From assembly GCA_902790595.1 (NCBI GenBank), contig CADASL010000004.1:62001-126000 (forward strand): a stretch of DNA of 64,000 bases, written 5' to 3'. Position 1 is the stretch's first letter. Each line of letters opens with the position of its first letter. The notes under the pieces are model-generated. The model worked only from the letters and a program-made list of their open reading frames with translations. It was not told the DNA's origin and searched no databases. The translations under genes and the position numbers were made by a program. Source of the stretch: an uncultured Bacteroidales bacterium (GTDB lineage: Bacteria > Bacteroidota > Bacteroidia > Bacteroidales > SZUA-534). This document shows, piece by piece, positions 32,985 to 40,272 of the stretch.

Positions 32985-33941
32985 TTAACTGATTATTTTT
33001 TCTCGTCCAACGAAAAATGCCGACAAACGGCAAGTATCCATTATCCAACCAATTGCCAAGCTACCGGTTATGCATACAATTAATGAAACAACAAGAAATA
33101 TCAGGCCCGTTGGGTCGAAAGACAGTATCGGAATAAATTGTTTGCACACGATGGTGAAAATGGGAGAGAACAGGAATAATACTAGAGTATTTCTTCCCAA
33201 GAATAGCATAATTTTCAACCAAAATCCTTTTAAATGTGAATATATGAAGAGGAAGAAACTTATTGACAAATAAACGATGAGAATTCCACTTCCAGCATCG
33301 GAGTGCAAATTTTCGGGGTTGACAATCAGAAAAGCAAGACCTATTATTGAAAGAAAGGAGGGGCGAAAAACATCTAAAAAGGAGAGCGTGCTATTCCGAA
33401 TAACAATGCCGGTGAGAAAATATAGCGACAGAGGCAGAGAAACCAAACCAAAACGAGAATAAGAAAAGAAGAAGATTGCAGTTAGTATATATTGTGTAAG
33501 GAATTTCGCCTTCGACAATTTAAATATCGCATAGTAGGTTGTGCCACACAAAATTACTGATTGCAGATACCAATATGGTCCAATGGGGTTGATTAAGAGT
33601 TTGTTTATAAAAACACCAATTGTGAGGTTATCAATATGTTCACGAATCGGAAGTATAGATGCCGCCAGTATGTAGCCGATTTCCATTACAAGGTAGGGAA
33701 CCGTAAGCCATAATATGGTTTTGAAGAAGTGGATGGTAGGTTTGTTGAAGTTCATCAAATAGCCGGATATTAGCAGGAATACAGGCATATGGAATGTGTA
33801 AACAACCTGTTTTGCGTAAGGGTGCAGTTCGCTAAAGTAAACCAAATGAAAACCAATCATCAGGATAATCATAACGCTTTTTAAAAAATCCAACTCACCG
33901 ATGCGAGTTGATTTTGCCGGGGAGGTCATTGTTTCCATCAT
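32985..33941 (-). CDS. Membrane acyltransferase, family 3
   Basis: The 318-residue protein has about ten hydrophobic segments. It starts with RIGELDFLKSVMIILMIGFHLVYF, where the histidine in the first helix is typical of acyltransferase family 3 (Acyl_transf_3). HMPVFLLISGYLMNF and PIGPYWYLQSVILCGTTYY follow, as in the family. Members O-acetylate sugars of surface glycans or small molecules in the inner membrane. It is a minus-strand gene standing alone, between the T9SS operon and a beta-lactamase-like gene, and it is relatively A+T-rich. Its substrate may be the glycan made upstream, but nothing here proves it. Confidence 0.85.
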   Translation of the reverse strand: MMETMTSPAKSTRIGELDFLKSVMIILMIGFHLVYFSELHPYAKQVVYTFHMPVFLLISGYLMNFNKPTIHFFKTILWLTVPYLVMEIGYILAASILPIREHIDNLTIGVFINKLLINPIGPYWYLQSVILCGTTYYAIFKLSKAKFLTQYILTAIFFFSYSRFGLVSLPLSLYFLTGIVIRNSTLSFLDVFRPSFLSIIGLAFLIVNPENLHSDAGSGILIVYLSISFFLFIYSHLKGFWLKIMLFLGRNTLVLFLFSPIFTIVCKQFIPILSFDPTGLIFLVVSLIVCITGSLAIGWIMDTCRLSAFFVGREKIIS

Positions 33942-34054
33942 ATTTTATTATCAGATTAAGTGTCGCGTAGTACATGTCGGCACGTTAATGAGTGCAAAAT
34001 AGGTCATTTTTCTTTTCAAATCATTTGATGGAAAGGAAATATAAAGTGAAGTGG

Positions 34055-35281
34055 CTAATCCAGAGTGTCGGAAGTTGCAGCAACTGAATTATCGGCATCT
34101 TCAAAATCGTCGTTAGCGGCATTTTCCGACGGATAAAGAATATCAAGTATGCGGTTGATTCCCACGCCGTTGCGATTGTTGTTCCGCAGAATGACAATGG
34201 TGGCGCTGTCTTGCGGAATCCGCACCAGCGATGTCTTGAAACCGTGCCACCAGCCGCTGTGGAAGTAAATTGGGATCTCGCTTTTGCCAAACTTGCCTAT
34301 ACGCCAGCCGTAGCCGTAGTTTGAACGCGCTTTCGGGCGCTTGCCCATCGGCTGAAAGGCCAGTTGCAGCGTGTCGGGATTGATGATTTTCCCCGAATAG
34401 AGCCCTTGGTCCCAGCGGAACAGGTCGGCGGTGGTGGAATAGATGCCCTTGTCGCCCAGGAAATGGTCGAGATAGTTGTCATCGGCAGGTGTGCGGCCAC
34501 GAGCGTATCCGGTGGCGCGCGGCGGGTAACTGACGCTTTTCATTGCGCGGTAGGCGAATGTATGCGTCATTCCCAATGGCTTGAAAATGTTTTCTTCCAG
34601 ATAGTTCTCGAATTTCAACCCCGAAACGGCTTCAACCACAGCGGCCAAAACGGCATAGCCAGTATTGCTGTACTGGAAGCGGCGGTTTGGCAAATAATAG
34701 CGTCCGGCGTTGGCTTCAATCAGTTCGGACACAATCTGTTGGTTGCTGAAATAAGGGTCGTCAAGCATCTTCTTCCGGTCGCACAGATAGTGGTAGTTTG
34801 GCAAACCTGAACGATGCACCAGCAACTGGTGGATGGTAATATCGGGATAAGGAAAGCCCGGTAGGTACTTGGCGGCACTGTCGGTCAGGCGAAGACGACC
34901 GCGCTCGTAGAGTTGCAGAATGGCCACGGCTGTGAACTGTTTTGAGACAGACGCCAGCTGAAACGCCGTGGTGTCGGTAATCGGCTCTTTCGCGCGGATA
35001 TTGGCCAATCCGCAGCAGCGCCCATACAAAATGCTGTCTTTCTGCCCTACAAGCACCGCGCCGCTGAAATTGCCGTTTTGGCAGAGCTTGCCAATCAGCG
35101 TGTCGATGGATGCAATCTGCTCATCGGTATAAGTGAACTTTGTGGCTCTCTGCGGCTGCTCAACAACGGCCGGTTCCGCCGGTTCCGCGCGGTTCTGCCG
35201 GCATTCAATGTGGCACACAACCACCATTGCCACCGCTGCCGCAAGCATCGGCCAAACTTGTTTTATGCAGTTTTTAATCAT
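34055..35281 (-). CDS. Serine hydrolase, class-C beta-lactamase/PBP-like family
   Basis: The start at 35281 gives 408 residues. A longer form from 35302 would begin inside the putative -7 promoter box (35300-35307). The N-terminus has a hydrophobic stretch (PMLAAAVAMVVV), so the protein is exported or anchored. The catalytic motifs are all present: LASVSKQFTA (SxxK), FQYSNTGYAVLA (YxN) and FHSGWWHG (HxG). VHRSGLPNYHY and NIFKPLGMTHTF are also typical. The family includes peptidases and esterases acting on peptidoglycan or D-amino acid esters. Resistance to antibiotics is not implied. The acidic Ser/Thr-rich C-terminus is variable. Confidence 0.85.
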   Translation of the reverse strand: MIKNCIKQVWPMLAAAVAMVVVCHIECRQNRAEPAEPAVVEQPQRATKFTYTDEQIASIDTLIGKLCQNGNFSGAVLVGQKDSILYGRCCGLANIRAKEPITDTTAFQLASVSKQFTAVAILQLYERGRLRLTDSAAKYLPGFPYPDITIHQLLVHRSGLPNYHYLCDRKKMLDDPYFSNQQIVSELIEANAGRYYLPNRRFQYSNTGYAVLAAVVEAVSGLKFENYLEENIFKPLGMTHTFAYRAMKSVSYPPRATGYARGRTPADDNYLDHFLGDKGIYSTTADLFRWDQGLYSGKIINPDTLQLAFQPMGKRPKARSNYGYGWRIGKFGKSEIPIYFHSGWWHGFKTSLVRIPQDSATIVILRNNNRNGVGINRILDILYPSENAANDDFEDADNSVAATSDTLD

Positions 35282-35299
35282 CGCTTTTTGTTGTGACTG

Positions 35300-35307
35300 C
35301 AAAGATA
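35300..35307 (-). promoter_or_regulatory. Candidate -7 box of the serine hydrolase gene
   Basis: On the minus strand these bases read TATCTTTG, a perfect match to the Bacteroidota -7 consensus TAnnTTTG. It lies 19 bases upstream of the ATG at 35281. I could not find a good -33 element at the right distance, so it is only half a promoter. Confidence 0.5.
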
Positions 35308-35437
35308 AGTTTCTGACCGATTTAATTAGAAAGGTTTTTGGTGAATCGTTTTTCGCGAAAATGGCTGAAACATCGCTCTGCAGAACAATTTGCTGGTGTT
35401 TTCATTTTGCGTTTGTGTTTAGGTTTTCGATTTTCCG

Positions 35438-35468
35438 TTTGCGTTTGCGTTAATCATTTGTATCTTGC
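35438..35468 (+). promoter_or_regulatory. Candidate promoter of the outer-membrane barrel gene
   Basis: TTTG at 35438-35441 is followed after 19 bases by TATCTTGC at 35461-35468. The first element and the spacing fit the Bacteroidota promoter; the second differs from TAnnTTTG in two positions. It also supports the start at 35489, because an upstream TTG start at 35465 would lie in the box. Confidence 0.4.
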
Positions 35469-35488
35469 AACAACAAAATCACACTATT

Positions 35489-36289
35489 GTGACAAAGCAC
35501 AGATTCATAATTCTTGCGGCATTGCTGATTGTGGCGGCTTCAGCGGGCGCACAGGACGGCAATTTTGAAGCAATGGCCAACGCTTCGGTTATGCAGAGCG
35601 GACTTTGGTCGGTGAACAACAACCAGGCGGGATTGGCTGATTTGCAGCGTTTTGCCGTCGGCATCAACTATCAGAACCGCTTCCAATTGGCCGAGACAAG
35701 CACCAAATCGGCGGCTGCCGCCATTCATACCCGGACGGGCAATTTCGCCTTGAGTTTCAACAGGTTCGGCTATTCGCAATATTCCGAAAACAGTTTCGGC
35801 TTGGCCTACGCGCGCACGTTTGGCGAGCGGGTGTCAGCCGGTCTGCAGTTCGACTATCTCAACATCAACCAACCATCGGCTTACGGCAAAAACGGCGTTT
35901 TTCTGTTTGAAGTGGGCCTGATTGCCAAACCCATAACCAACCTGCAGATTGGCGCCCACATCTACAACCCCACAAAGGCCAAAATGGCTGAATATGAAGA
36001 CGAACGCGTCAACACATCGTTCCGTTTGGGCGCGAGTTATTTCTTCTCGAACATTGTGCAACTTGCCGCCGAAGTTGAAAAGACAATGCAGACTGACCTG
36101 CGCTGCAAAGTGGGTATTGAATATCAGTTAATCAGCAACTTATATCTGCGGACAGGCTTCCGTTCAAAGCCCAATGAGTTCTGCTTTGGTGCGGGCTACA
36201 CCTTCAAAGGCTTGACGTTCGACTTCGCATTCTCGACGCACCAGTACCTGCCAATGTCAACACAAGTTTCATTAAAATACTCATTATGA
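35489..36289 (+). CDS. Outer-membrane beta-barrel protein, PorV/PorQ-like
   Basis: With GTG at 35489 as start, the 266-residue product begins with a clean signal peptide, RFIILAALLIVAASAGAQ. No ATG lies before the signal; a TTG at 35465 would add 8 residues. The mature part starts GNFEAMANASVMQSGLWSVNNNQAGLADLQRF, which recalls the NPAGLA opening of PorV/PorQ barrels. Many short amphipathic strands end in an aromatic residue, and the C-terminus VSLKYSL fits an outer-membrane strand. PorV shuttles T9SS cargo to the sortase; a role of this protein there is inference only. The stop overlaps the next start in ATGA. Confidence 0.6.
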   Translation: MTKHRFIILAALLIVAASAGAQDGNFEAMANASVMQSGLWSVNNNQAGLADLQRFAVGINYQNRFQLAETSTKSAAAAIHTRTGNFALSFNRFGYSQYSENSFGLAYARTFGERVSAGLQFDYLNINQPSAYGKNGVFLFEVGLIAKPITNLQIGAHIYNPTKAKMAEYEDERVNTSFRLGASYFFSNIVQLAAEVEKTMQTDLRCKVGIEYQLISNLYLRTGFRSKPNEFCFGAGYTFKGLTFDFAFSTHQYLPMSTQVSLKYSL

Positions 36290-37155
36290 GCGCGTTGTTT
36301 GAGTTTTGGCCTTTCGTCGGGAAAGTGTTGCTGACCACCCTTTTCCAACTGCTCTCAATTTTCGGGGTATTCTTTGTTTTCGGGCTGATACTCTATCTGT
36401 TAGCGCGATACACGCGGCGGCTTTTCGTCAACATTTTGGGCGAAAAATCCGACATCTACTTCACCGGTTGGATAGGCACGCCGGTGCACGAGTTGGGGCA
36501 CGCCCTGCTCTGCATCCCGTTTCTGCACCGAATCACAGAGATAAAACTCTACTCGCCTAACGGCGAAGACGGTACTTTGGGCTACGTCAACCACGCCTAC
36601 AACCCGCACAACCCGTGGGCGCAAATCGGAAATTTCTTTATTGCTTTGGGACCGATTCTGTTTGGCTCACTGATTATCTATCTGTTAGTCAGGTTTTTGC
36701 TGCCGAGTAATCAGGCGCTGCTGACCGCACTTCACGGCTCACCGGCTAGTTACACATCGCTGTCGGGATTTATGTCGCTGATAGTGAGCGTTTTCGCATC
36801 GTCGTCCGATATGATTTACGCGCTTTTCACCGGCGGCCACCTGCACCAATGGCAGTTTTGGCTGTTTCTCTACCTTGCCATCTGCATTTCGGCGCATATG
36901 GAATTGAGCCCGCCCGACCTCAAAGGATTGGGCACAGGGCTGATTGCAATAATCATTATTCTGCTGATAATCAATGTTGTGTTGATTCTTTTGAATGTCG
37001 ATGCGATGGTGATTGGCACGGCTGTGGGCCGATGGACTAGCCTCACAACCGGAATTTTCACGTTGGCGGTCGCCATTTCGGCAATGACCTGCATTGCAAG
37101 TTTCATCATCTTGAATATCATATCATTGATAATCAATAAGAAAATCTTTATCTGA
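36286..37155 (+). CDS. Multi-pass membrane protein with HExxH motif, probable membrane metalloprotease
   Basis: The 289-residue protein has about seven hydrophobic segments. Near residue 65 it reads TPVHELGHALLCIPF, so His68, Glu69 and His72 form an HExxH zinc site at the edge of a membrane helix. GNFFIALGPILFGSLIIYLLVRF later resembles the glycine-, asparagine- and proline-containing helix of M50-type intramembrane proteases. A third zinc ligand is not obvious. The gene overlaps the barrel gene by 4 bases and the following gene by 1 base, so the three are made together. A role in processing or quality control of envelope proteins is plausible but unproven. Confidence 0.6.
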   Translation: MSALFEFWPFVGKVLLTTLFQLLSIFGVFFVFGLILYLLARYTRRLFVNILGEKSDIYFTGWIGTPVHELGHALLCIPFLHRITEIKLYSPNGEDGTLGYVNHAYNPHNPWAQIGNFFIALGPILFGSLIIYLLVRFLLPSNQALLTALHGSPASYTSLSGFMSLIVSVFASSSDMIYALFTGGHLHQWQFWLFLYLAICISAHMELSPPDLKGLGTGLIAIIIILLIINVVLILLNVDAMVIGTAVGRWTSLTTGIFTLAVAISAMTCIASFIILNIISLIINKKIFI

Positions 37156-39230
37156 TGCTTCGGTTTGTTTTTGCATCGATGTTTCTTCTTGCTGCCCTCG
37201 GGCTTTATGCCCAAACCGATGGCGACGGGCGGCAGACGGTTGAGACTTTGATGGAAAATCTGTCGGAAGAACTCGAAGAAGATGCTGATATTGAGCAGAT
37301 TGCCGAAGATTTGGAATATTTCTTGCAAAACCCCATCAATCTGAATACGGCCACGGCCGAAGACCTTGCCAAGCTGCATTTTCTGAACGAGTTTCAGATT
37401 GCAAGCCTTACCGACTATGTGCGGCGCAACGGCCCGATGCTCACTCTCTACGAGTTGGCGATGGTTGACGGCTTCGACCAAACCGATATTTTCCGACTGC
37501 TGCCGTTTGTCAGGGCGGCCGATACGGGCGACGAATCGAAATTCAGCCTGAAACGCGCCGTCAAGTACGGCAAAAACGAACTTTTCAGCCGCGTGACGCT
37601 CGTTGGCGAAGAACAGGACGGCTTTGCAAGCGTGCCCGACTCTGTGCGCCTGTCAGAGCCCGAAAAGCACTATCCGGGCAACCGCGCGAAGATTTTCAGC
37701 CGCTACTCGTTCAACTTCAACCGCCAACTGATGGCCGGCGTCACGGCAGAAAAAGACCCGGGCGAGCAGTTTTTCCGCGGACATCAGCGCCACGGCTTCG
37801 ATTTCTATTCGGCCTACGCCGCCATTCACGACATTGGCCACGTCGAGACGCTGATTGTGGGCGATTTTCAGGCGAAATTCAGTCAGGGATTGGTTGCGTG
37901 GTCGGGTATGTCGACGGGCAAATCGGCCTTTGTGATGGACATCCGCAAAAAGGGCGCGGGCATTCGCAAATACTCGTCGGCCGACGAGAACCTTTTCTAC
38001 CGCGGTGTGGCCACCACGCTCAAATTCGGGCAATTCCGGGCCACCGTTTTCGGCTCGCACAAGAAGATTGACGCCACACTCGCAAGTCAGGACACGGCCG
38101 CATCGGAAGAAGCCGGATTCACATCGTTCGGCACCGTCGGGCTGCACGCCACACCAAAACAGATTGAGAAGGAAGATGTTGTGACCGAGAGCGTTTGGGG
38201 CGCCAACATCAATTTCAACCGCAATAATCTGCGAATTGGGGCAACCGGATTGGGCTATCAGTACGACAAGGCTTTTGTGAAACGCGAGACACCGCTCTAC
38301 AAGTTCGATTTCGACGGCCGTAAGAATCTGAATGTCAGCATCGACGCGCAGTATTCGTTCAGCGCGCTCTATTTATTTGGCGAGTACGCGATGTCGGCCA
38401 ACGGCGGGCGCGCGGCGGTTGTGGGCTCGCTGATGAGCCTTGCGCCGGGACTTCGGGCATCGGTGCTCTACCGCAACTACAGCCGTGATTATCAGGCACA
38501 ATACGCAGGCGGTTTTGCCGAAGGCGGAAAGACGCAGAACGAAGAAGGATTCTTTTTCGGCATCGAAGCAACGCCCATAAAACGTTGGAAATTATCGGCT
38601 TACTACGACATTTACCGCTTCCCGTGGATAAAATACGGACTGAACGCACCATCGCGCGGCAACGATTTTCTGGCGCAAGCCGAATTTGCAGCAAATCGCT
38701 CAACATCAATGATTTGGAAGGTGAAATACGAAACCACGCAAACGCAAGGCGCTGTTGACGGCGGCAAAATCCAACCGCTTGCCGACCTTTCGCGCTGGAC
38801 GGTGCGCTACCATCTGAATTATGCTGTAAATCAGCGCTGGACGCTCAAGAGCCGCATCGAATTGTCGGGCTACAAAAACGGTGACGCCGCCACCGAAACG
38901 GGTTGTATGCTCTATCAGGACGTGGCCTGCACGCCGTTCCGGTTCCCGCTGAATCTGGCGGTGCGGTACGCCATCTTCGAAACCACCTATAACTCACGCA
39001 TTTACGCCTACGAGAGCGATGTGCTCTACGCCTACTCAATACCGATGGTGTACGGCCGCGGCACCCGCACCTACCTGCTCGCGTCGTGGTCGCCTGCCAA
39101 AAACCTTACCGTTTGGGCAAAGGCGTCGCGCACCTGGTACGCCGACAAGCAAACCATCGGCACCACGCCCAATATGATTGACGCCAACCACCGCACTGAA
39201 TTCAAGTTTCAGGTAAGGTGGAAGTTTTAG
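37155..39230 (+). CDS. Helix-hairpin-helix protein with a large beta-rich (barrel-like) domain
   Basis: The 691-residue product has a signal peptide (FVFASMFLLAALGLYAQ), an acidic helix, and a ComEA-like helix-hairpin-helix region. The last reads PINLNTATAEDLAKLHFLN, then NEFQIASLTDYV and LYELAMVDGFDQTDIFRLLPF (about residues 53-117). From about residue 140 on, it is a long set of amphipathic strands with aromatic ends, YSFNFNRQLMAGV, AYAAIHDIGHVETLIVG and finally FKFQVRWKF, as in outer-membrane barrels. The joining of an exported DNA-binding-type fold to a barrel is widespread in Bacteroidota, with no clear function known to me. It is the last gene of a tight three-gene set. The next gene is convergent. 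Confidence 0.6.
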   Translation: MLRFVFASMFLLAALGLYAQTDGDGRQTVETLMENLSEELEEDADIEQIAEDLEYFLQNPINLNTATAEDLAKLHFLNEFQIASLTDYVRRNGPMLTLYELAMVDGFDQTDIFRLLPFVRAADTGDESKFSLKRAVKYGKNELFSRVTLVGEEQDGFASVPDSVRLSEPEKHYPGNRAKIFSRYSFNFNRQLMAGVTAEKDPGEQFFRGHQRHGFDFYSAYAAIHDIGHVETLIVGDFQAKFSQGLVAWSGMSTGKSAFVMDIRKKGAGIRKYSSADENLFYRGVATTLKFGQFRATVFGSHKKIDATLASQDTAASEEAGFTSFGTVGLHATPKQIEKEDVVTESVWGANINFNRNNLRIGATGLGYQYDKAFVKRETPLYKFDFDGRKNLNVSIDAQYSFSALYLFGEYAMSANGGRAAVVGSLMSLAPGLRASVLYRNYSRDYQAQYAGGFAEGGKTQNEEGFFFGIEATPIKRWKLSAYYDIYRFPWIKYGLNAPSRGNDFLAQAEFAANRSTSMIWKVKYETTQTQGAVDGGKIQPLADLSRWTVRYHLNYAVNQRWTLKSRIELSGYKNGDAATETGCMLYQDVACTPFRFPLNLAVRYAIFETTYNSRIYAYESDVLYAYSIPMVYGRGTRTYLLASWSPAKNLTVWAKASRTWYADKQTIGTTPNMIDANHRTEFKFQVRWKF

Positions 39231-39231
39231 T

Positions 39232-39699
39232 TTACTCCAAAATCTTCACCGCCATCGATTTCAGCTGTTGCCAGCCGGCCTGGTCGGTTAGGCGCACCAT
39301 AAAGTGATAATCGCCCGGGTCGATGTCGGCCGGAATGTCGATGTTGATGGTTGCCGTGTATGTCTGTTGCCCTTCCGGGATGTCGAAATCGCTGTTGAAC
39401 ACCCACGGATTCACGGGCTTTTTCTCGGCCTCAATGTCGCATTCGGCCGCCGAAGTGCTGTGGGTATGGTGGTCGAAATTGTTGTGAACCTCAATGTTAT
39501 AACTGCCCAACTCCACATTGTCAGAAAACTGATAGTGGAAAGCAATCACGCCGCCGCGTTTAAACTGCTGACAATCAATGGGACAAGTCTGCTCGCCATC
39601 GGCAGTGATTTCGGGCAGCGTCATATCCTCCGTTTTATCGGAACTGCTGCACGCACAGAGTGCGCACAGCAGAAGCGATGAAAAAATGCTTTTTTTCAT
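39232..39699 (-). CDS. DUF4625 lipoprotein
   Basis: The 155-residue product starts with a lipoprotein signal and lipobox (LLLCALCAC, Cys17). It then has an Ig-like beta fold of the DUF4625 type: FHYQFSDNVELGSYNIEVHNNFDHHTHS, TYTATINIDIPADIDPGDYHFMVRLTDQAGW. The histidine cluster in NFDHHTH is a likely metal site. It lies 3 bases after the second lipoprotein of the same kind, both downstream of the TonB-dependent receptor on the same strand. Such proteins are found with TonB receptors in Bacteroidota and may bind metal or ligand at the cell surface. The function is not established. Confidence 0.8.
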   Translation of the reverse strand: MKKSIFSSLLLCALCACSSSDKTEDMTLPEITADGEQTCPIDCQQFKRGGVIAFHYQFSDNVELGSYNIEVHNNFDHHTHSTSAAECDIEAEKKPVNPWVFNSDFDIPEGQQTYTATINIDIPADIDPGDYHFMVRLTDQAGWQQLKSMAVKILE

Positions 39700-39702
39700 A
39701 CT

Positions 39703-40167
39703 TTAATCGTTATGTGAATGTTCGTGTTCATCGTCGTCATCATCGTCATCCTCAACAATTTCGATGTGGCATTCGGCCGTTGTTTGCTGGCCTTCCTTGT
39801 CGGTAACCGTGAAGTGAAGATGATACTCACCAAGCGGCGCTTCAGCAGGAATATCGATGTGCTCGTGAAACTCTATATTCTTGACACCCATATATTTACC
39901 ATCGGTAAACGATTTCTCGATTTCGAAACCGCTGCCTTCCTCCTGATGAATTTCGATGTCGATTCGGCTGATTAATCCTTCGGCCACAACATCGGCTTCA
40001 AGGTGCAGGTCGTGCCCCGGATGGGTGTGGCGGCTGTTGTCGTGCCCCACTTCGGTGAGCGTAATTGTCGGTTTTTCAGGTGTTTCGTCGTCTTTGTTGC
40101 ACGATGCGAATACAAATGTCATAGCTGTGAGAGCCGCGATAAGGCTCATATTAAATATCTTTTCCAT
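39703..40167 (-). CDS. DUF4625-type lipoprotein with His/Asp-rich tail
   Basis: The 154-residue product has the lipobox VFASC with Cys23, then a beta-rich domain like its neighbour: PTITLTEVGHDNSRHTHPGHDLHLEADV and PLGEYHLHFTVTDKEGQQ. Histidines are frequent, and the end is a run of aspartates followed by EHEHSHND. This is a strong candidate for binding zinc, nickel or another divalent metal at the cell surface. It lies between the receptor gene and the second lipoprotein, spaced by 105 and 3 bases. It is a divergent copy of the 155-residue protein. Confidence 0.8.
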   Translation of the reverse strand: MEKIFNMSLIAALTAMTFVFASCNKDDETPEKPTITLTEVGHDNSRHTHPGHDLHLEADVVAEGLISRIDIEIHQEEGSGFEIEKSFTDGKYMGVKNIEFHEHIDIPAEAPLGEYHLHFTVTDKEGQQTTAECHIEIVEDDDDDDDEHEHSHND

Positions 40168-40272
40168 TATTGTAAATCTTTATTTATTAAACATTTAAAT
40201 TGTTTTGTTTTCCGTTTTCAGTTAGTGCTTTTAATTATTGTTTGTGTTTTTAGTTAGTGTTTGTGTTAACGT

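Noticed and set aside
34055-35281. Antibiotic-resistance beta-lactamase
   Set aside because: The SxxK, YxN and HxG motifs define the wider serine hydrolase/PBP-like family. The sequence context gives no sign of a resistance gene, and many members are peptidases or esterases.
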